This document shows, piece after piece, positions 9,088 to 19,500 of a DNA stretch of 64,000 nt. The notes beneath the pieces were generated by a model. It was not told where the DNA came from and did no database searches. It worked only from the letters and a program-made list of their open reading frames with translations. Both the position numbers and the translations under genes were made by a program. The DNA comes from Rhynchopus sp. YZ270_cl-10. Lineage: Eukaryota > Euglenozoa > Diplonemea > Diplonemida > Diplonemidae. Each line of letters opens with the position of its first letter. The stretch's first letter is position 1. The stretch spans positions 1,116,001-1,180,000 of the forward strand of contig OZ037901.1 in the NCBI GenBank assembly GCA_964035575.1. Direction: 5' to 3'.

Positions 9088-9689
9088 CACCTACCCCCCC
9101 CCCCCCCCCCTCGTTTTCCTTACCACATGCAAGGGGTGTTTCTTGTGAACTCTGATGTATGGCAAGAGATTTCTGTTTGGCGTCTGAGTTCACAAGCACT
9201 TTGACACTCCATATTTTTTGAGGTGCGGGCTCATCTTTTTTTGCCAACCCTTTTTCTTTTCTTTCTTTTCTCTTTTTTGACAGATTCTCCGTGATTACTG
9301 GGGGGCCGCTACAGTAATAACAACAAACCGCAACGACGAGGTTTGTCGAGTCTATCTGACGACAATTTTGCTAAAAAAAAAATAAGGGGGCACACGACTT
9401 CCGCCGTGCAACTCTCCTATAAAAAAAAAAACGTCATCTCTCTTTTTTATATCAGTCATTGTTATATGGCCAAATAAACACACACAAAAATTTTGGTAAA
9501 AAAAAAACCACGCCTCACAGCGGGATTCGGTACACTGTATCGTGAGGTAATCTGTGGAAGAAAAATTGTCTTTATTTCTTATTGCTCATTTCCCAATGCC
9601 CTTTTTTTTTCAACCTCAAAAAATGTTCGTCCTGGGCTGGACGTTAAATTGCATCCGGGGGCCCTTTTGTGGCACTCCTCCTGAAACTC
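9088..9689. other. Non-genic spacer with poly-C tract
   Basis: A run of about 17 C follows the element end at 9094-9110, then A/T-rich sequence. No gene seen. Confidence 0.55.
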
Positions 9690-10036
9690 TATGAAGGTCT
9701 GACCTGAGGGTAAAAGGTGCTGGGTATGCTACCCTGGGTGCTGAAGGCAGGCACACAACATGTGTGGAGGGACCTGCAGAGCCCTAGCCAGTGAAGCCAA
9801 GGAGGCCCCCCTAGGAAACTAGGGAACGGATTGGAAGAGACCTCGCCGGTAGCCGGGAACCCTCCCTGGGCTAGTACAATGATGAAACTTCAATCTAAAG
9901 TCCACACCCATGTGGCGGCCGCTTTGGCATGCGTCTGTAAGGACAGCCTTGACTGATACTTTCTGTATTAGCACACGATTGCCTCCCTGAAGGCTGCGTA
10001 GCTACCTGAGTACAAAAAAAAAAAAAAAAAAAAAAA
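9690..10036 (+). mobile_element. Retroposon-like sequence ending in poly(A)
   Basis: A GC-balanced stretch unlike its AT-rich surroundings ends in an uninterrupted run of about 24 A (10013-10036). It reads like the 3' end of a LINE or a SINE, for example CTAGTACAATGATGAAACTT. Bases 9898-9950 match 7327-7380 inside the large TIR element, which suggests dispersed copies. I find no clear target duplication and no reverse transcriptase coding. The 5' end is not defined. Confidence 0.4.
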
Positions 10037-11477
10037 TGCAGGGGTGGGCGGGCACCCTGGGGGTTTTTCCATTTTTTTGGATCGGGCACCCGGGTTTTTT
10101 CTAAGGATTTTTACAGGCAATTTTTGGATTTTTCTGAGAACACGCTGCCCCCCTGCCGAAATATGTTCTCGGTTTTCCCTTTTCGGGGGGTTTTTTTTGG
10201 CCTTTTTCGGGTTTTCCGAGCTTTTACCCTCACTGTCACGGAGTAATTTTGAAAAAAAATGGGCAAGTTCTTGGCTGATACACGTTTTGGTCATTACCAC
10301 CAGCGAGTTGCTTAGCGGTTAAAATTGAACTATGATTCTGGACCCACTGTAACGTGAACCGCCCCCTCGAAATTCAAGAAGGGGTCCTAAACCCGGGCGC
10401 GCTACGCGCTACGTGCACCCCGAATGTTCGGGATGAATATAAAACGGCGCCGCAGGCAAAAAAAAAATTACAGGTACAGTATAAAAAACAGAGCTTTTAC
10501 ACCAAGCCACTCAGCGAATCCTTTTTTGCAGAGCAAAAAAGGGAAAATGGCGCCGCAGGCAAAATTTTTTTTAAGGTGCAGCCCTGGGCGGCGCGGAATT
10601 ATTTTTCTTTTTCGTTCCTCAGTGCCGTCAGGGCCTGCCCAAGTGCGCCAACGCAATGCACTTTGCTACCACCGTGGTGGCGAGCACTTGCAGCACTGCA
10701 AGAAGCAAGGTTCCCTCGACGTTTGCAGTCACACGCACCATACTGTATTATTATTTATTCTGTTGTGCGGGAGGTGAAAGGGCGAGACCGAAGGAAGCGG
10801 GGTGGAGACTTTTTTTGTTCATTATGGCTTGGTACCGCACTCCCCGGGCAGAGTGCGAGTTATTCTCAGCCACACGGGGCCGGCCCGACCCCCCAGACTT
10901 TTTCCAGAAAAATAAATTTTCCCCGTATAAAATCCTTAGAAAAAATAATTTTCCCCCCGTGTAAAATCCTTAGAAAAAATAAAATAAAATCAAAATCGGG
11001 CCCCGGGCACCCACTTTAGGCCCAGGCCTGAAAAAATGCCCTATTTTTTTTTTTCCATAGAAAAGGCCCCCGCTTCATTGCAAGAGTTCGCTCAGTTTGG
11101 GAAATGCTTGAGCATAGTTGGAGAGAGGAACTCCCATTTTTTTATATTGTGTGCTGTTTCCGTTCTCTCAAATCTTAGTCTTAGGAGAGGAATCTTAGCA
11201 AAGCACATCACATTGCAAAACACAAAACCCCTACTACAGATCTGTACAGATGATTTTGCTTTGGGATCATCATATTTACCAACATCTCTCAATGCAACCC
11301 ATACACAACATCGATTCCCCTTCCTTCCCCCCCAAAAAAAAACAAAAAAAAAGAAAAAGAAAACAACAAAAACACAAACGCAACAAACCCCTCCCCTTTT
11401 CTGTTCACTAACTACGCCTTTCATTCACCTCTCCACTCACACACCTCCCCACTCAGCTCACCGAAAAAACAGCCACA
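10037..11477. other. Spacer upstream of the Dph6-like gene
   Basis: No credible gene. The motif GCGCCGCAGGCAAAA occurs twice (about 10446 and 10548), and AAAATCCTTAGAAAAAATAA occurs twice near 10929-10980 with an inverted relative near 10098. The last 150 bases before the next ATG are C/A-rich, like other leaders in the window. Confidence 0.5.
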
Positions 11478-13283
11478 ATGACAACCATGATCGGGCCTGT
11501 CTCCAGGGTGGTCTCGGTGCTTCCGTCTGCGACTGAGGTGCTTTGTGTTATTGGTGCGGAGCATATGCTTGTAGGGCGTTCGCATGAGGACAACTACCCG
11601 CCGTCTATTACAGACCGTCCGATTCTGACCGGCCAGAAGACGCCGACGGAGTGGACTTCTGCGAAGGAGATTGACACGCAGGTGTCGCAAATGCTTGCCC
11701 AGGGGCAGTCGCTGTATACCTTGGATGAGGCTCTGCTGCAAGAGCTGCACCCCGATGTGATTCTGACGCAGGACATATGCGCGGTGTGTGCCATAGACCT
11801 CGGCACCGTGCAGCGTGTTGCGAAGAATATTATCCCCTCGCCCAAGGTCATTTCTTTGAATCCGCAGAATTTGCAGGATGTGTTGCTGGACATTGAGCTG
11901 GTGGGAGATGCCATTGGCATGCGGGAGGAGGCTGCGGCAGCGACACGGAGGTTCGAAGCGCGCATTGCCGCAGCCACCTCTCACGTCCCCACGCAGGCGA
12001 AACCCGTTAACGTTGCGTTCATTGAGTGGTCCGACCCGATCTACGTAGGGGGTCATTGGACACCTCAGATCATCAAGATGGCCGGAGGATCGCATCCTTT
12101 GAACCCCAGCGGCGACGGAGCGGAGGGCCTCTACGTGCAGACAGGAGGGGCTGGGAAGAGCTTTCCTGTTCCTCATGAGAAGGTGGTGGAGTCGGACCCA
12201 GATTTAATCATCGTTTGCCCCTGCGGGTTGAAGATTGAGCAGGCCAGACAGGAGGCCGAGAATCTCTACAGCAAGGCATGGTTCAGAGAGCTCCGTGCAG
12301 TCAAGGCAGGTGAAGTCTACATTGTAGACGGAGACGCAATGTTCAACCGCCCCGGACCCCGCCTCGTAGATGCCCTCGAGTGGTTGGTGTCCCTCCTTCA
12401 AGCAAAACCGGAGCTCTGCCCTGACAACTTTCCCGTCGAAAGATTTGCCCCACCCTCCACACCAAAACCCAAGCAAGCTGTTCCCGACATCGAGGAACTC
12501 CATGAACAGGCCTGCCTTGAAGGCAAATTTCAGTACAAAGACCCTGCCACGGGGTACACTGTGATCAGCAAGCTGGGCCATCAAAAGAGGGGCTACTGCT
12601 GTGGACACCGTTGCAGGCACTGTCCCTATGGGCACTTCAACGTTAAACCAGGCAACCGTCTGAACAGCCTCTCCAACGTTACCTACCTCCGTGTAGAAGG
12701 ACCGGAAACGACCTTTGAACAGAGTGGCGTGGACATTCTCTTCTGGAGTGGCGGGAAGGATTCGTACCTAACGTATTTGCAGCATGATAGGAAAAGGAAG
12801 TTGGTTTTGTGCAACACATATGAGGGTGAGTCTGGGATGATCCTGCACCAAGGAGTGCACCACCATAAAGTGATGGATCAGGCGAAGAAGTTGAAGCTTG
12901 ACCTCGTCTTGGCGCCGCTTCCTTCTCGGAATACGAATGAGGAATACCTGGCGGTGGTGGAGCAGGCAGTGTCGCTTGCTGCGAAGGAGGCCAAGACAGA
13001 GGATGTACGCTGTCTCTTCGGTGATCTGCACCTCAGCGACATCCGCAACTGGCGTGTCAAAAACCACAAATGGTCCTGTGTCTTCCCCATCTTCGACACC
13101 CCGTACACAGAGCTCTACGATACCCTCTTTGCCCAAGATGCGACCATAGAGATAAGTGCTTCGTCCCACGAAAGTGCCCCAGTAGGAACCGCATTCACGC
13201 GAGACTTCATCGCCAGTCTGCCAGAAGGTGTCGATAAAATGGGGGAAAATGGTGAGTTCCATACCTTGGTTACGCTTCTGTGA
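11478..13283 (+). CDS. Three-domain fusion: BtuF-like binding domain, DUF5522, Dph6-like ATP pyrophosphatase
   Basis: Single uninterrupted frame of 601 residues. Residues 5-290 read as a periplasmic-binding-protein fold of the BtuF/FepB type (RVVSVLPSATEVLCVIGAEH, HPDVILTQD, then a C-terminal lobe with GPRLVDALEWL). Residues 340-395 match DUF5522 (HQKRGYCCGHRCRHCPYGH), a small Cys-rich motif. Residues 415-600 are a Dph6/DUF71 ATP pyrophosphatase with the PP-loop SGGKDSYLTYLQ near 420, FGDLHLSDIRNWR near 513 and GENGEFHT at the end. Dph6 amidates diphthine on elongation factor 2, but whether this protein does that is unknown, since DUF71 relatives have other roles. The binding-protein domain lacks a bacterial signal peptide and is presumably cytosolic. 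Start is the first ATG after a C/A-rich leader, and an alternative Met lies at residue 4. Confidence 0.85.
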   Translation: MTTMIGPVSRVVSVLPSATEVLCVIGAEHMLVGRSHEDNYPPSITDRPILTGQKTPTEWTSAKEIDTQVSQMLAQGQSLYTLDEALLQELHPDVILTQDICAVCAIDLGTVQRVAKNIIPSPKVISLNPQNLQDVLLDIELVGDAIGMREEAAAATRRFEARIAAATSHVPTQAKPVNVAFIEWSDPIYVGGHWTPQIIKMAGGSHPLNPSGDGAEGLYVQTGGAGKSFPVPHEKVVESDPDLIIVCPCGLKIEQARQEAENLYSKAWFRELRAVKAGEVYIVDGDAMFNRPGPRLVDALEWLVSLLQAKPELCPDNFPVERFAPPSTPKPKQAVPDIEELHEQACLEGKFQYKDPATGYTVISKLGHQKRGYCCGHRCRHCPYGHFNVKPGNRLNSLSNVTYLRVEGPETTFEQSGVDILFWSGGKDSYLTYLQHDRKRKLVLCNTYEGESGMILHQGVHHHKVMDQAKKLKLDLVLAPLPSRNTNEEYLAVVEQAVSLAAKEAKTEDVRCLFGDLHLSDIRNWRVKNHKWSCVFPIFDTPYTELYDTLFAQDATIEISASSHESAPVGTAFTRDFIASLPEGVDKMGENGEFHTLVTLL

Positions 13284-14218
13284 GAAGTAAATGTCTTCTC
13301 ATTTTTTGGGGAGATTTTTTGACTAAAGGGTCTTGGGTTTGTGCAAAATTTTTTTTGTTCAGATGTAAACCACGAAATGAGTTGCATGGTTGGGGTGTCC
13401 ACCCCGTACAGCCGGTCATTGTACCAAGGTACACTGTTCACGAGAGGGCTTTTTGTATTTCAAGACAACTTTTTTTTTAATATCATGAACAAAAGGGAGG
13501 GTCACGCATTTCGTTGTTTTTCTTTCTTTTTCACCTTTTTTTTTTTTTTTGTTCTGTATTTTGTGCTAGGCTGCCCTCGCATCTTCCAATCAAAAGTTTG
13601 TTATTGATGAAGTTATTGCTGAAGTCCTGCCACACAAACCAAAACAACCAAAACTATGTGCACAGAAATGCACATTCATCTTTCAAGTTTTTTTCCCTCT
13701 TTTTTTATTGTGCATTTTTTTGACTACGTGCGTTTACAATATCAGCCATCCGTCGTGGGTTTTTTTTCCCGAAGGTGACTAAGCACGAGAGGCTTAGGTT
13801 CATCTTATAAACTTTGTACCCCCCTTTTTTTGGTAATGTTTTTTGCGCAATGCATAAAAAGAACAGCAGCACATTGCAAAAAAAAAAACCTAACGATGTA
13901 CAGAGACGGCCGCCGTAGAATGCACAATGAAATCCACGTATCTTTTTTGTTATCGCGCTTTTCTTTTTGTCTTTTTAGGGTCTCATACTGAAGTGTAGTG
14001 ACTATTTTTTGAGTTTATTTCAGCTGACGACGAATTGCAAAAAAAAAAGATGCAATTTTCTTGGGCTTTTTAGCAAGGGAATTGACTAAGTACAGTGAGG
14101 GCTTAGGTTGATCCCTAACGTTTCACTTTTTCGTTTATATGAAACAAGTTTTTTTCGTTTTTTTTTCGAGTGTTATGAGATAGGCGGGCAAATGTGTAAC
14201 GGAAACTGTAAAATATTA
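13284..14218. other. Spacer with several dispersed repeat families
   Basis: No gene. Bases 13386-13472 belong to the TGGTTGGGGTGTCC...GGTACACTGTTCACGAGAGGG...TTTTTGTATTTCAAG family (other copies near 36321, 40744, 46700 and 58768). Copies of the GGCTTAGGTTCATCTTATAA family follow at 13772 and 14082. Confidence 0.65.
13772..13816 (+). repeat. Dispersed intergenic repeat, near-consensus copy
   Basis: AAGGTGACTAAGCACGAGAG followed by GCTTAGGTTCATCTTATAAA. About twenty related copies lie in gene spacers of this window, nearly all in this orientation, which is the same as transcription. Confidence 0.9.
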
Positions 14219-15134
14219 TATCAGCCAAAATCTGCTTAGCCGTATACTTCGGGGCCTCGTTCACTTAATAAACCACAGATGCAAATTTTTGAGCCTACGA
14301 CCCCGCATTTAACTCATTTCGATCCCCTGATTTCAATCCCAAAAAAATTTCAAAAAAATAAAAAAAAAATTATTTTCTGAAATGACGTCGGCAGTTTTTT
14401 CACTTTTGCTCCCCGCCGCCTCAGGTGAGAACTTATTTTCCAAACACCCCGAAAATGGGCGTATATGGATTTCCGAGCTCCCCGCGTTTCATAGAAAAAA
14501 AAATCGACCATTTTAGTGGAGTAGAAGTCAAAAAAAAGTGGCTCCAATGCTTTGTGCATGTAATACAGGGGATTTTCAGTGCAGAAAGAGTGGTCGGCTC
14601 CACCAAAAGTTGCGTACCGTGGAGTGTGTTTCCAGTTGACAAAAATGGTCGCAATTGAAAGATTTGTCAAAAATAAATCCAAAGAAAAAAAAATCGACAA
14701 CTTTTGACAAAAAAAATCCAATTTAGAGACATCGCTGTGTTGGACCCAAAGAGGAGATTTCCTCACCGTACAAAGTACACTGTATAGTACCCAGTACATA
14801 GTACCCATTCTCCCGCCGCCCACTCGCTCGCCCCAGATGCATATTTTTGAGCGTCCGACCCCGGAATTGAACGTTTTCGCACCCTATCTTTCCAAGAATA
14901 TTTTTTTTCAGAATGTGCCCGGGCCATAAAATCGATAAAATCCACCTGTCCACGGTCAAGTACGTTTGAGAGGCCGGGGGTGTAATATTTTCACCCGAAA
15001 AGGCGCGTATATGAATTTCCGGATCGATCTGAAAAAATTCCGGGGTCGCAACATTTTTTTGGCGGATTTTTTATCACTTTAAAGTGGCTCCAAAAACAGG
15101 CCATTATATACGGCTAAGCAGATTTTGGCTGATA
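14219..15134. mobile_element. TIR element of about 0.9 kb flanked by TA
   Basis: The ends are perfect 29-bp inverted repeats (ATATCAGCCAAAATCTGC from 14219, complement ending at 15134). If the ends are taken as TATCAGCC...GGCTGATA, a TA lies outside each end, as for Tc1/mariner-type insertion. The interior holds no transposase. It contains two diverged direct copies of a 230-250 bp segment (about 14276-14540 and 14834-15080), each with CAGATGCA(A/T)ATTTTTGAGC, a CCGACCCCG-like stretch and GCGTATATG(G/A)ATTTCCG. It looks like a non-autonomous element. Confidence 0.8.
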
Positions 15135-15635
15135 TATGCATCAAAAGGGATGCTCCAGTTTGCCCCCTCTTTAAAAAATACAAACGTCCCGCAAAAAATA
15201 ATTGCGCTAAATGGTCTGTCGTGGCGATCGTTACAGAAATTAACCTTTTAAACCCCCCATGTCATCAGGGCATACAACGAACAGAACATCCCCACCCTCT
15301 TTTTTTAAAACAAAATCAACAAAACGTCTTAACCTTTTGAGAGACAATGTGAACATTTTCCTCTCTCAAAAAACTAGAATAAATCCCCCTCCATCCCACC
15401 AGTTGATATGCTGTTCTTTTCTGTGCACATACTAACCCAACCTAATTTTTAGGCGCGGACAGGCCATGTACAGGCGCGTATACGGTCCCATACGCACCTG
15501 TACGCGCTTATACGCGGGGGTAAAAATCAGGTGGTAACCATGCAAAAATTCTACAAAACAACTTCAACCAAATTTCCAGGGATACGGCACACTTCCCTCC
15601 CCTTTCCTTCCCCCTCCCTTCCCCCTTCCCTTATT
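15135..15635. other. Leader region of the UBX gene
   Basis: No gene. A GC-rich patch at about 15451-15510 has repeated and inverted ACAGGCGCGTATACG-like pieces (CACCTGTACGCGC, TATACGCGG), which could form a stem or be a binding site. A strong C/T tract (15594-15630) lies just before the ATG. Confidence 0.5.
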
Positions 15636-17421
15636 ATGTTAATCTTTGTTGAATTCCATGGTGAAAACACTCCGATGGAGGTGCCTGGTATGCTGACTGT
15701 GGGGGAGTTCAAGCAGATGTTACAACATGCGACAGGCGTGGCCGTGAAGGACCAGCGTATTACCGGCATGCGAGAGGGTGTGACGGATCGGAGCGATGTA
15801 GAGATTGCGTTGTCGGAGATGTGCACGATTGGTTTGGAGGTGGTGACGGATGCGGACGAGGCTGCGAGCCGTGAGGCTGTACAGCGTCTTATGCAAGAAG
15901 ACCAACAACAACAACAACCACCACAGCAACAAATTCCTCAGCACTTTGCACCACCACAAGCAGGAAGCTCTGCACACGCCTTGGTAGACGAATCCGACGG
16001 CTTCATGGACGACATTGGACACCACGCTGTACCCGACGCAGCGCATCCTATGTACCAGCCAATGACGCACCTCACAGATCTGCTGCGTACTCTTGTCCCC
16101 CCGTTGGTGGGGGATGGTAATGTGCGTGCGAACCCGCACCGTGGTAGTGGGATTGCGGTGGAAGAGGACGCAATGCATGTTGATAAGAAGGCGCGTGTGG
16201 ACCCGAGCCTGGCGCAGTCGTTTGCAAGCATTGTGGACCACCATTTGAGCCCGTCGCATGAGTTCACGCATGCATTAGGGAGCATCAGGCGGCTCAGAAA
16301 ACCTCTGTTTGTGGTGTTGTATGATATTCATGACCGCGATTCGGTGAATCTGCTGTCGATTCTGTCGCAGTGCAACGAAAGCAGCACAGACATGGAGGGG
16401 CTCTTCACGAACTTCGTGACGTTTATGTGCAACGTGCGTGAGGACGGCTTCGGCTCCTTCCTCGACGTGCTCGACAACAACCAGGACCTGCAGCAGCGTC
16501 TCCTCGACAAGCTCGGCAACAACCCCGCTGCTGCGGCCCTCCCTATCGTCGCGATGATTGTCCCCTCCCCGCAAGCAGGGCTGCAGGTGGTGTCCCTCAT
16601 GCACGGCGACATCTCACATGACATGCTTGTCTCTGCGCTGGTCAACGTATGTTATCAAAAATATACCCACACTCTCAACAGAACCTTTGGTAGAGGTGAA
16701 ACACCATTTTGTCCTTTTTGGTTTTGCAATCCTCTTCTCTCACAGGTTGTAAGCAACCACTCAGAACGCCTTGAGGACGAACAGCAGGCACATGCAGCGC
16801 TCTCTGCCAACGCACAGCTGCGTGAGGAGCAGGACACTGCACTCGAGGAAGCCATGCTAGCTGATGCGGCAGCTGCCTCTGCACGTGACGCCGCGCAGGC
16901 ACGTGAAGCACGCGAAGCAGCTGAGGCACGCGAACAGGCAGCTGCACAGTCCCGCCAGGAGCAGGAGGACGCTGCACGGGAGGCCGAACGGCAGCAGCAG
17001 ATAGAGACACGAAGGACCTCTCGTCGCGCCACGCTTGAGGCTGAGCCGGTATGCATCACATTTTGATTGATCTTGCCTCACCACACCTCAACAGGAAAAG
17101 GGAGGCGGCAGTGTGCGCATCATGTTCCGTCTCCCTAGTGGCGTGCGTGTGGAGCGCCGCTTCACACCCGAGAGCAAGCTGGAGGAGGTGTACCACTTCA
17201 TGGACGTCAGCGACGTATGTCTACCTGCTACCACACACAGCACCACTCAAAAACCACCACAACAACAGGTCTTCAAAGATCAGCTCAAGAACGACACTGA
17301 CGCAGCACAGCTTGTCCTCAGCTTCCCTAAGCGCACCTTCACACTCAGCGCAGACGGTGGGAAGTGCCTAACAGAACTCGACCTCACAGGCGCTGTGGCC
17401 GTGTTCGTGCAGGATGCTTGA
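15636..17421 (+). CDS. UBX-domain protein, FAF1/UBXD8-like (four exons)
   Basis: Exons by reading frame and splice sites: 15636-16646, 16746-17048, 17095-17214, 17269-17421, about 528 residues. The N-terminus is ubiquitin-like (MLIFVEFHGENTPMEVPGML), followed by a Gln-rich linker. Residues 185-340 fit a UAS thioredoxin-like domain (RKPLFVVLYD, PIVAMIVPSPQAGLQVVSLMHG). A long Ala/Glu/Arg coiled coil beginning LREEQDTALEEAMLAD is the hallmark segment between UAS and UBX in FAF1/FAF2/UBXD7 proteins. The last 90 residues are a UBX domain (VRIMFRLPSGVRVERRF...KRTF...LTELDLTGAVAVFVQ). Such proteins bind the p97/Cdc48 ATPase and bring ubiquitinated clients to it. Introns are 99, 46 and 54 bp with GTATG donors. 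The first has no stop and a length divisible by three, so retention would be in frame. Confidence 0.85.
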
Positions 17422-18841
17422 TGTGGGTTTTGGCCTCTTTTTTCCCTCACGTTTTGAAAGACGTTGAAGTGTTCAGAGTATTAAAACCTTTGAAATGTTG
17501 CTATGAGAAGCACGTTTACAAAGGTTTCTTTTCAATTGTACAAAATAACAGCATTCCTGGCGGATCAACACAACATGGTCCCCTTGCAGGATTAGATATT
17601 TTGTCTGTTGAAAAAAAGTGTGTCGAACATCAAATAACGTCGGTTGAGTGGACTGCCATGTTTGCACGACTCATAAGGGTGCAGTATTGTTTTTTTTTTT
17701 CTGGTGTGTGTTACGATTTTTTGAAGAGTATATACCACTTCCCGTTTTATTTTTGTGCCTCGTGTCCCTCTTACCTCTAGACACAAGGTCTCGCTCTCCT
17801 GGCAGCTCGTTCTGTTTGCAAAAACAATAAAAAAAACCCTCTCTAACTTATAAAAGTACAAAAACATTGTCTTCGAGGCAATTGAGTACACGAAAAAATA
17901 CCCCCCTCTGGAGGGGCGAAAGAAAGATGCTGTGTGCGTGTTAAAAAAAAATGGTGATTTTAATGTGTCTACTTTAGACGCTTTGTTTTTTGGCTTCTGA
18001 CTTTCCCTTTTTTGGCAGGGATGTTATCTGATTGAATATAGTGTCGTTATGATATACTTTTACGGTATTTTTTTTTTTGGGGTTCTTTCTCTCCCCTAGG
18101 CGTTGACGCTCAAAACCATCTGACTATTTTTGTGGGTTAATCATTTTAACGGGGTAATTGTTTTCGTTTCACAAAAATGAAAGACTTTTTTTTAATTGTA
18201 CTTTTCTGGTGTTCCACAATAACCTGCTAGCGACCTGGCAGTCTTTGTGGAACACCATTTTTTTGATCTATTTTTTTGAGAGAAGTCAAGCCAAACCTTT
18301 TTAATATTACAAGACACCACCAAAGGAGGTGTCTCTAGATTCATTGATTTTGATAACCAAAGCACGCAGAAGGACCTTTGACGTCCATTCCTGATGCACC
18401 CCCCTTTTTTCTTCTTCTTCTGTTGTTGGCCACGGGGTACTTCTGCTTTCATCCAGCTGTGTGTCAGTCGGAGGTGCCTGCACTAAAAACTTCACCCTTT
18501 TTTTGTCTCTCTGTTATTTCTGTGACGACCACCGTGATCAGGACCGCTTCTCCACTGCGACTTAGCTGTGTGGGACTTTTTGTGCAATTGTGTTTTTTTT
18601 TGTCCTGCCGCCCTAACCTCCTTTTGTCAGCAAATAACATTTTTTTTGTACACCGTACCGTTGTGGACGTATAGTGAAAGCGATCTTTTGTTCTAACAAA
18701 ATAGTTTGCGAATATTTCTTACACATGCTGAAAGGTTTCGCACAATGTAAACCTTTCGACTCATCACAACCGTGTTTTTTGGGACGTACGTCTCGAGAGG
18801 TGACCTTCACAGCGCAACAAGGAGAACATAAAAACCAATGC
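17422..18841. other. Spacer with dispersed repeats
   Basis: No credible gene. Bases 17943-18070 match 27238-27411 (ATGTGTCTACTTT...GCAGGGATG...ATGATATACTTT...ACGGTATTTTT). An imperfect inverted repeat GGTGTTCCACAA lies at 18209-18258. A copy of the GCTTTCATCC...GTCAGTCGGAGGTGCCTGCA family lies at 18442-18490. Confidence 0.6.
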
Positions 18842-18990
18842 CGTAACGTTTTATCTGATTGATCGTTTGATATACCTTGCGTGGCCTACTTCATGCACAC
18901 CCAAGCAAGGCATTTTTGAATGGTACTTTCAAGCGATACTTCGTTATATCATTGGGGTATCCTGGGTATCTAGGTATCTGGATCGGTAAG
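18842..18990. repeat. Dispersed repeat, copy 2 (first copy at 8695)
   Basis: Matches 8695-8810 with small differences and ends in three or four degenerate GGTATC(C/T)(G/A)G units where the other copy has the long GGTACCTG array. Confidence 0.88.
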
Positions 18991-19019
18991 GATGCTAGCC
19001 TTCGGGTGCCATAGACACC

Positions 19020-19336
19020 TCGGAGGGTGAAGGTAAAGTTTATATAGCCCTCCCCCAGTCTAGGCCCTCTAGACTCTAGGGGGGATGTTTACCCTGGAGG
19101 GTGATCGTTCGATACAAAAAAAAAAGAAGAAGAAGAAGAAAATGTCTGTGCAAAACCAACAGCCCCCACCTAACTTCTCATTGGGTTTTTTGTTTTGTCG
19201 GTATTCCCTTGTAGTATTTGCATTTGATTTTTTGTGCAATAATGGGTATCCACACTTCCCAAAGCTTCGAAAGAGAGCGGTGTTTTGGGTGTGTGTTTCA
19301 CTGTCGGATGCACAATTGTTTGGCATTCTTTTTTGT
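19020..19336. repeat. Segmental duplication block A, copy 1
   Basis: Shares GGGGATGTTTACCCTGGAGG, GATCGTTCGATACAAA, ATGTCTGTGCAAAACCAACA, CCCCCACCTAACTTCTCATT and the following TTTTTTGTTTTGTCGGTATT with 28917-29262, and in shortened form with 22216-22418. No convincing gene: the reading frames differ between copies. Confidence 0.85.
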
Positions 19337-19500
19337 ATCAACTGTGCCCTTATTGGGGGGGGTTTGTACGGTGAAGCAGTGCATATAGGAATGTTGCATG
19401 TACACATGGCCACCCCCTCTCCCTAGATCACTTTTGTGTTGAATACTCTTCTCGACGTCAGGATGCATATCATATGCAATGCCCTCGTGGTGAGGATCTT

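Noticed and set aside
9690-9960. tRNA or other structured RNA gene
   Set aside because: I could not draw a cloverleaf or find both internal promoter boxes. The poly(A) end fits a retroposon better.
10354-11019. 221-codon + strand frame
   Set aside because: Composition is low-complexity and Lys/Phe-rich, it spans short direct repeats and homopolymers, and has no domain.
11421-12176. Minus-strand frame of 251 codons opposite the Dph6-like gene
   Set aside because: Shadow of a GC-rich coding region. The + strand carries clear domains.
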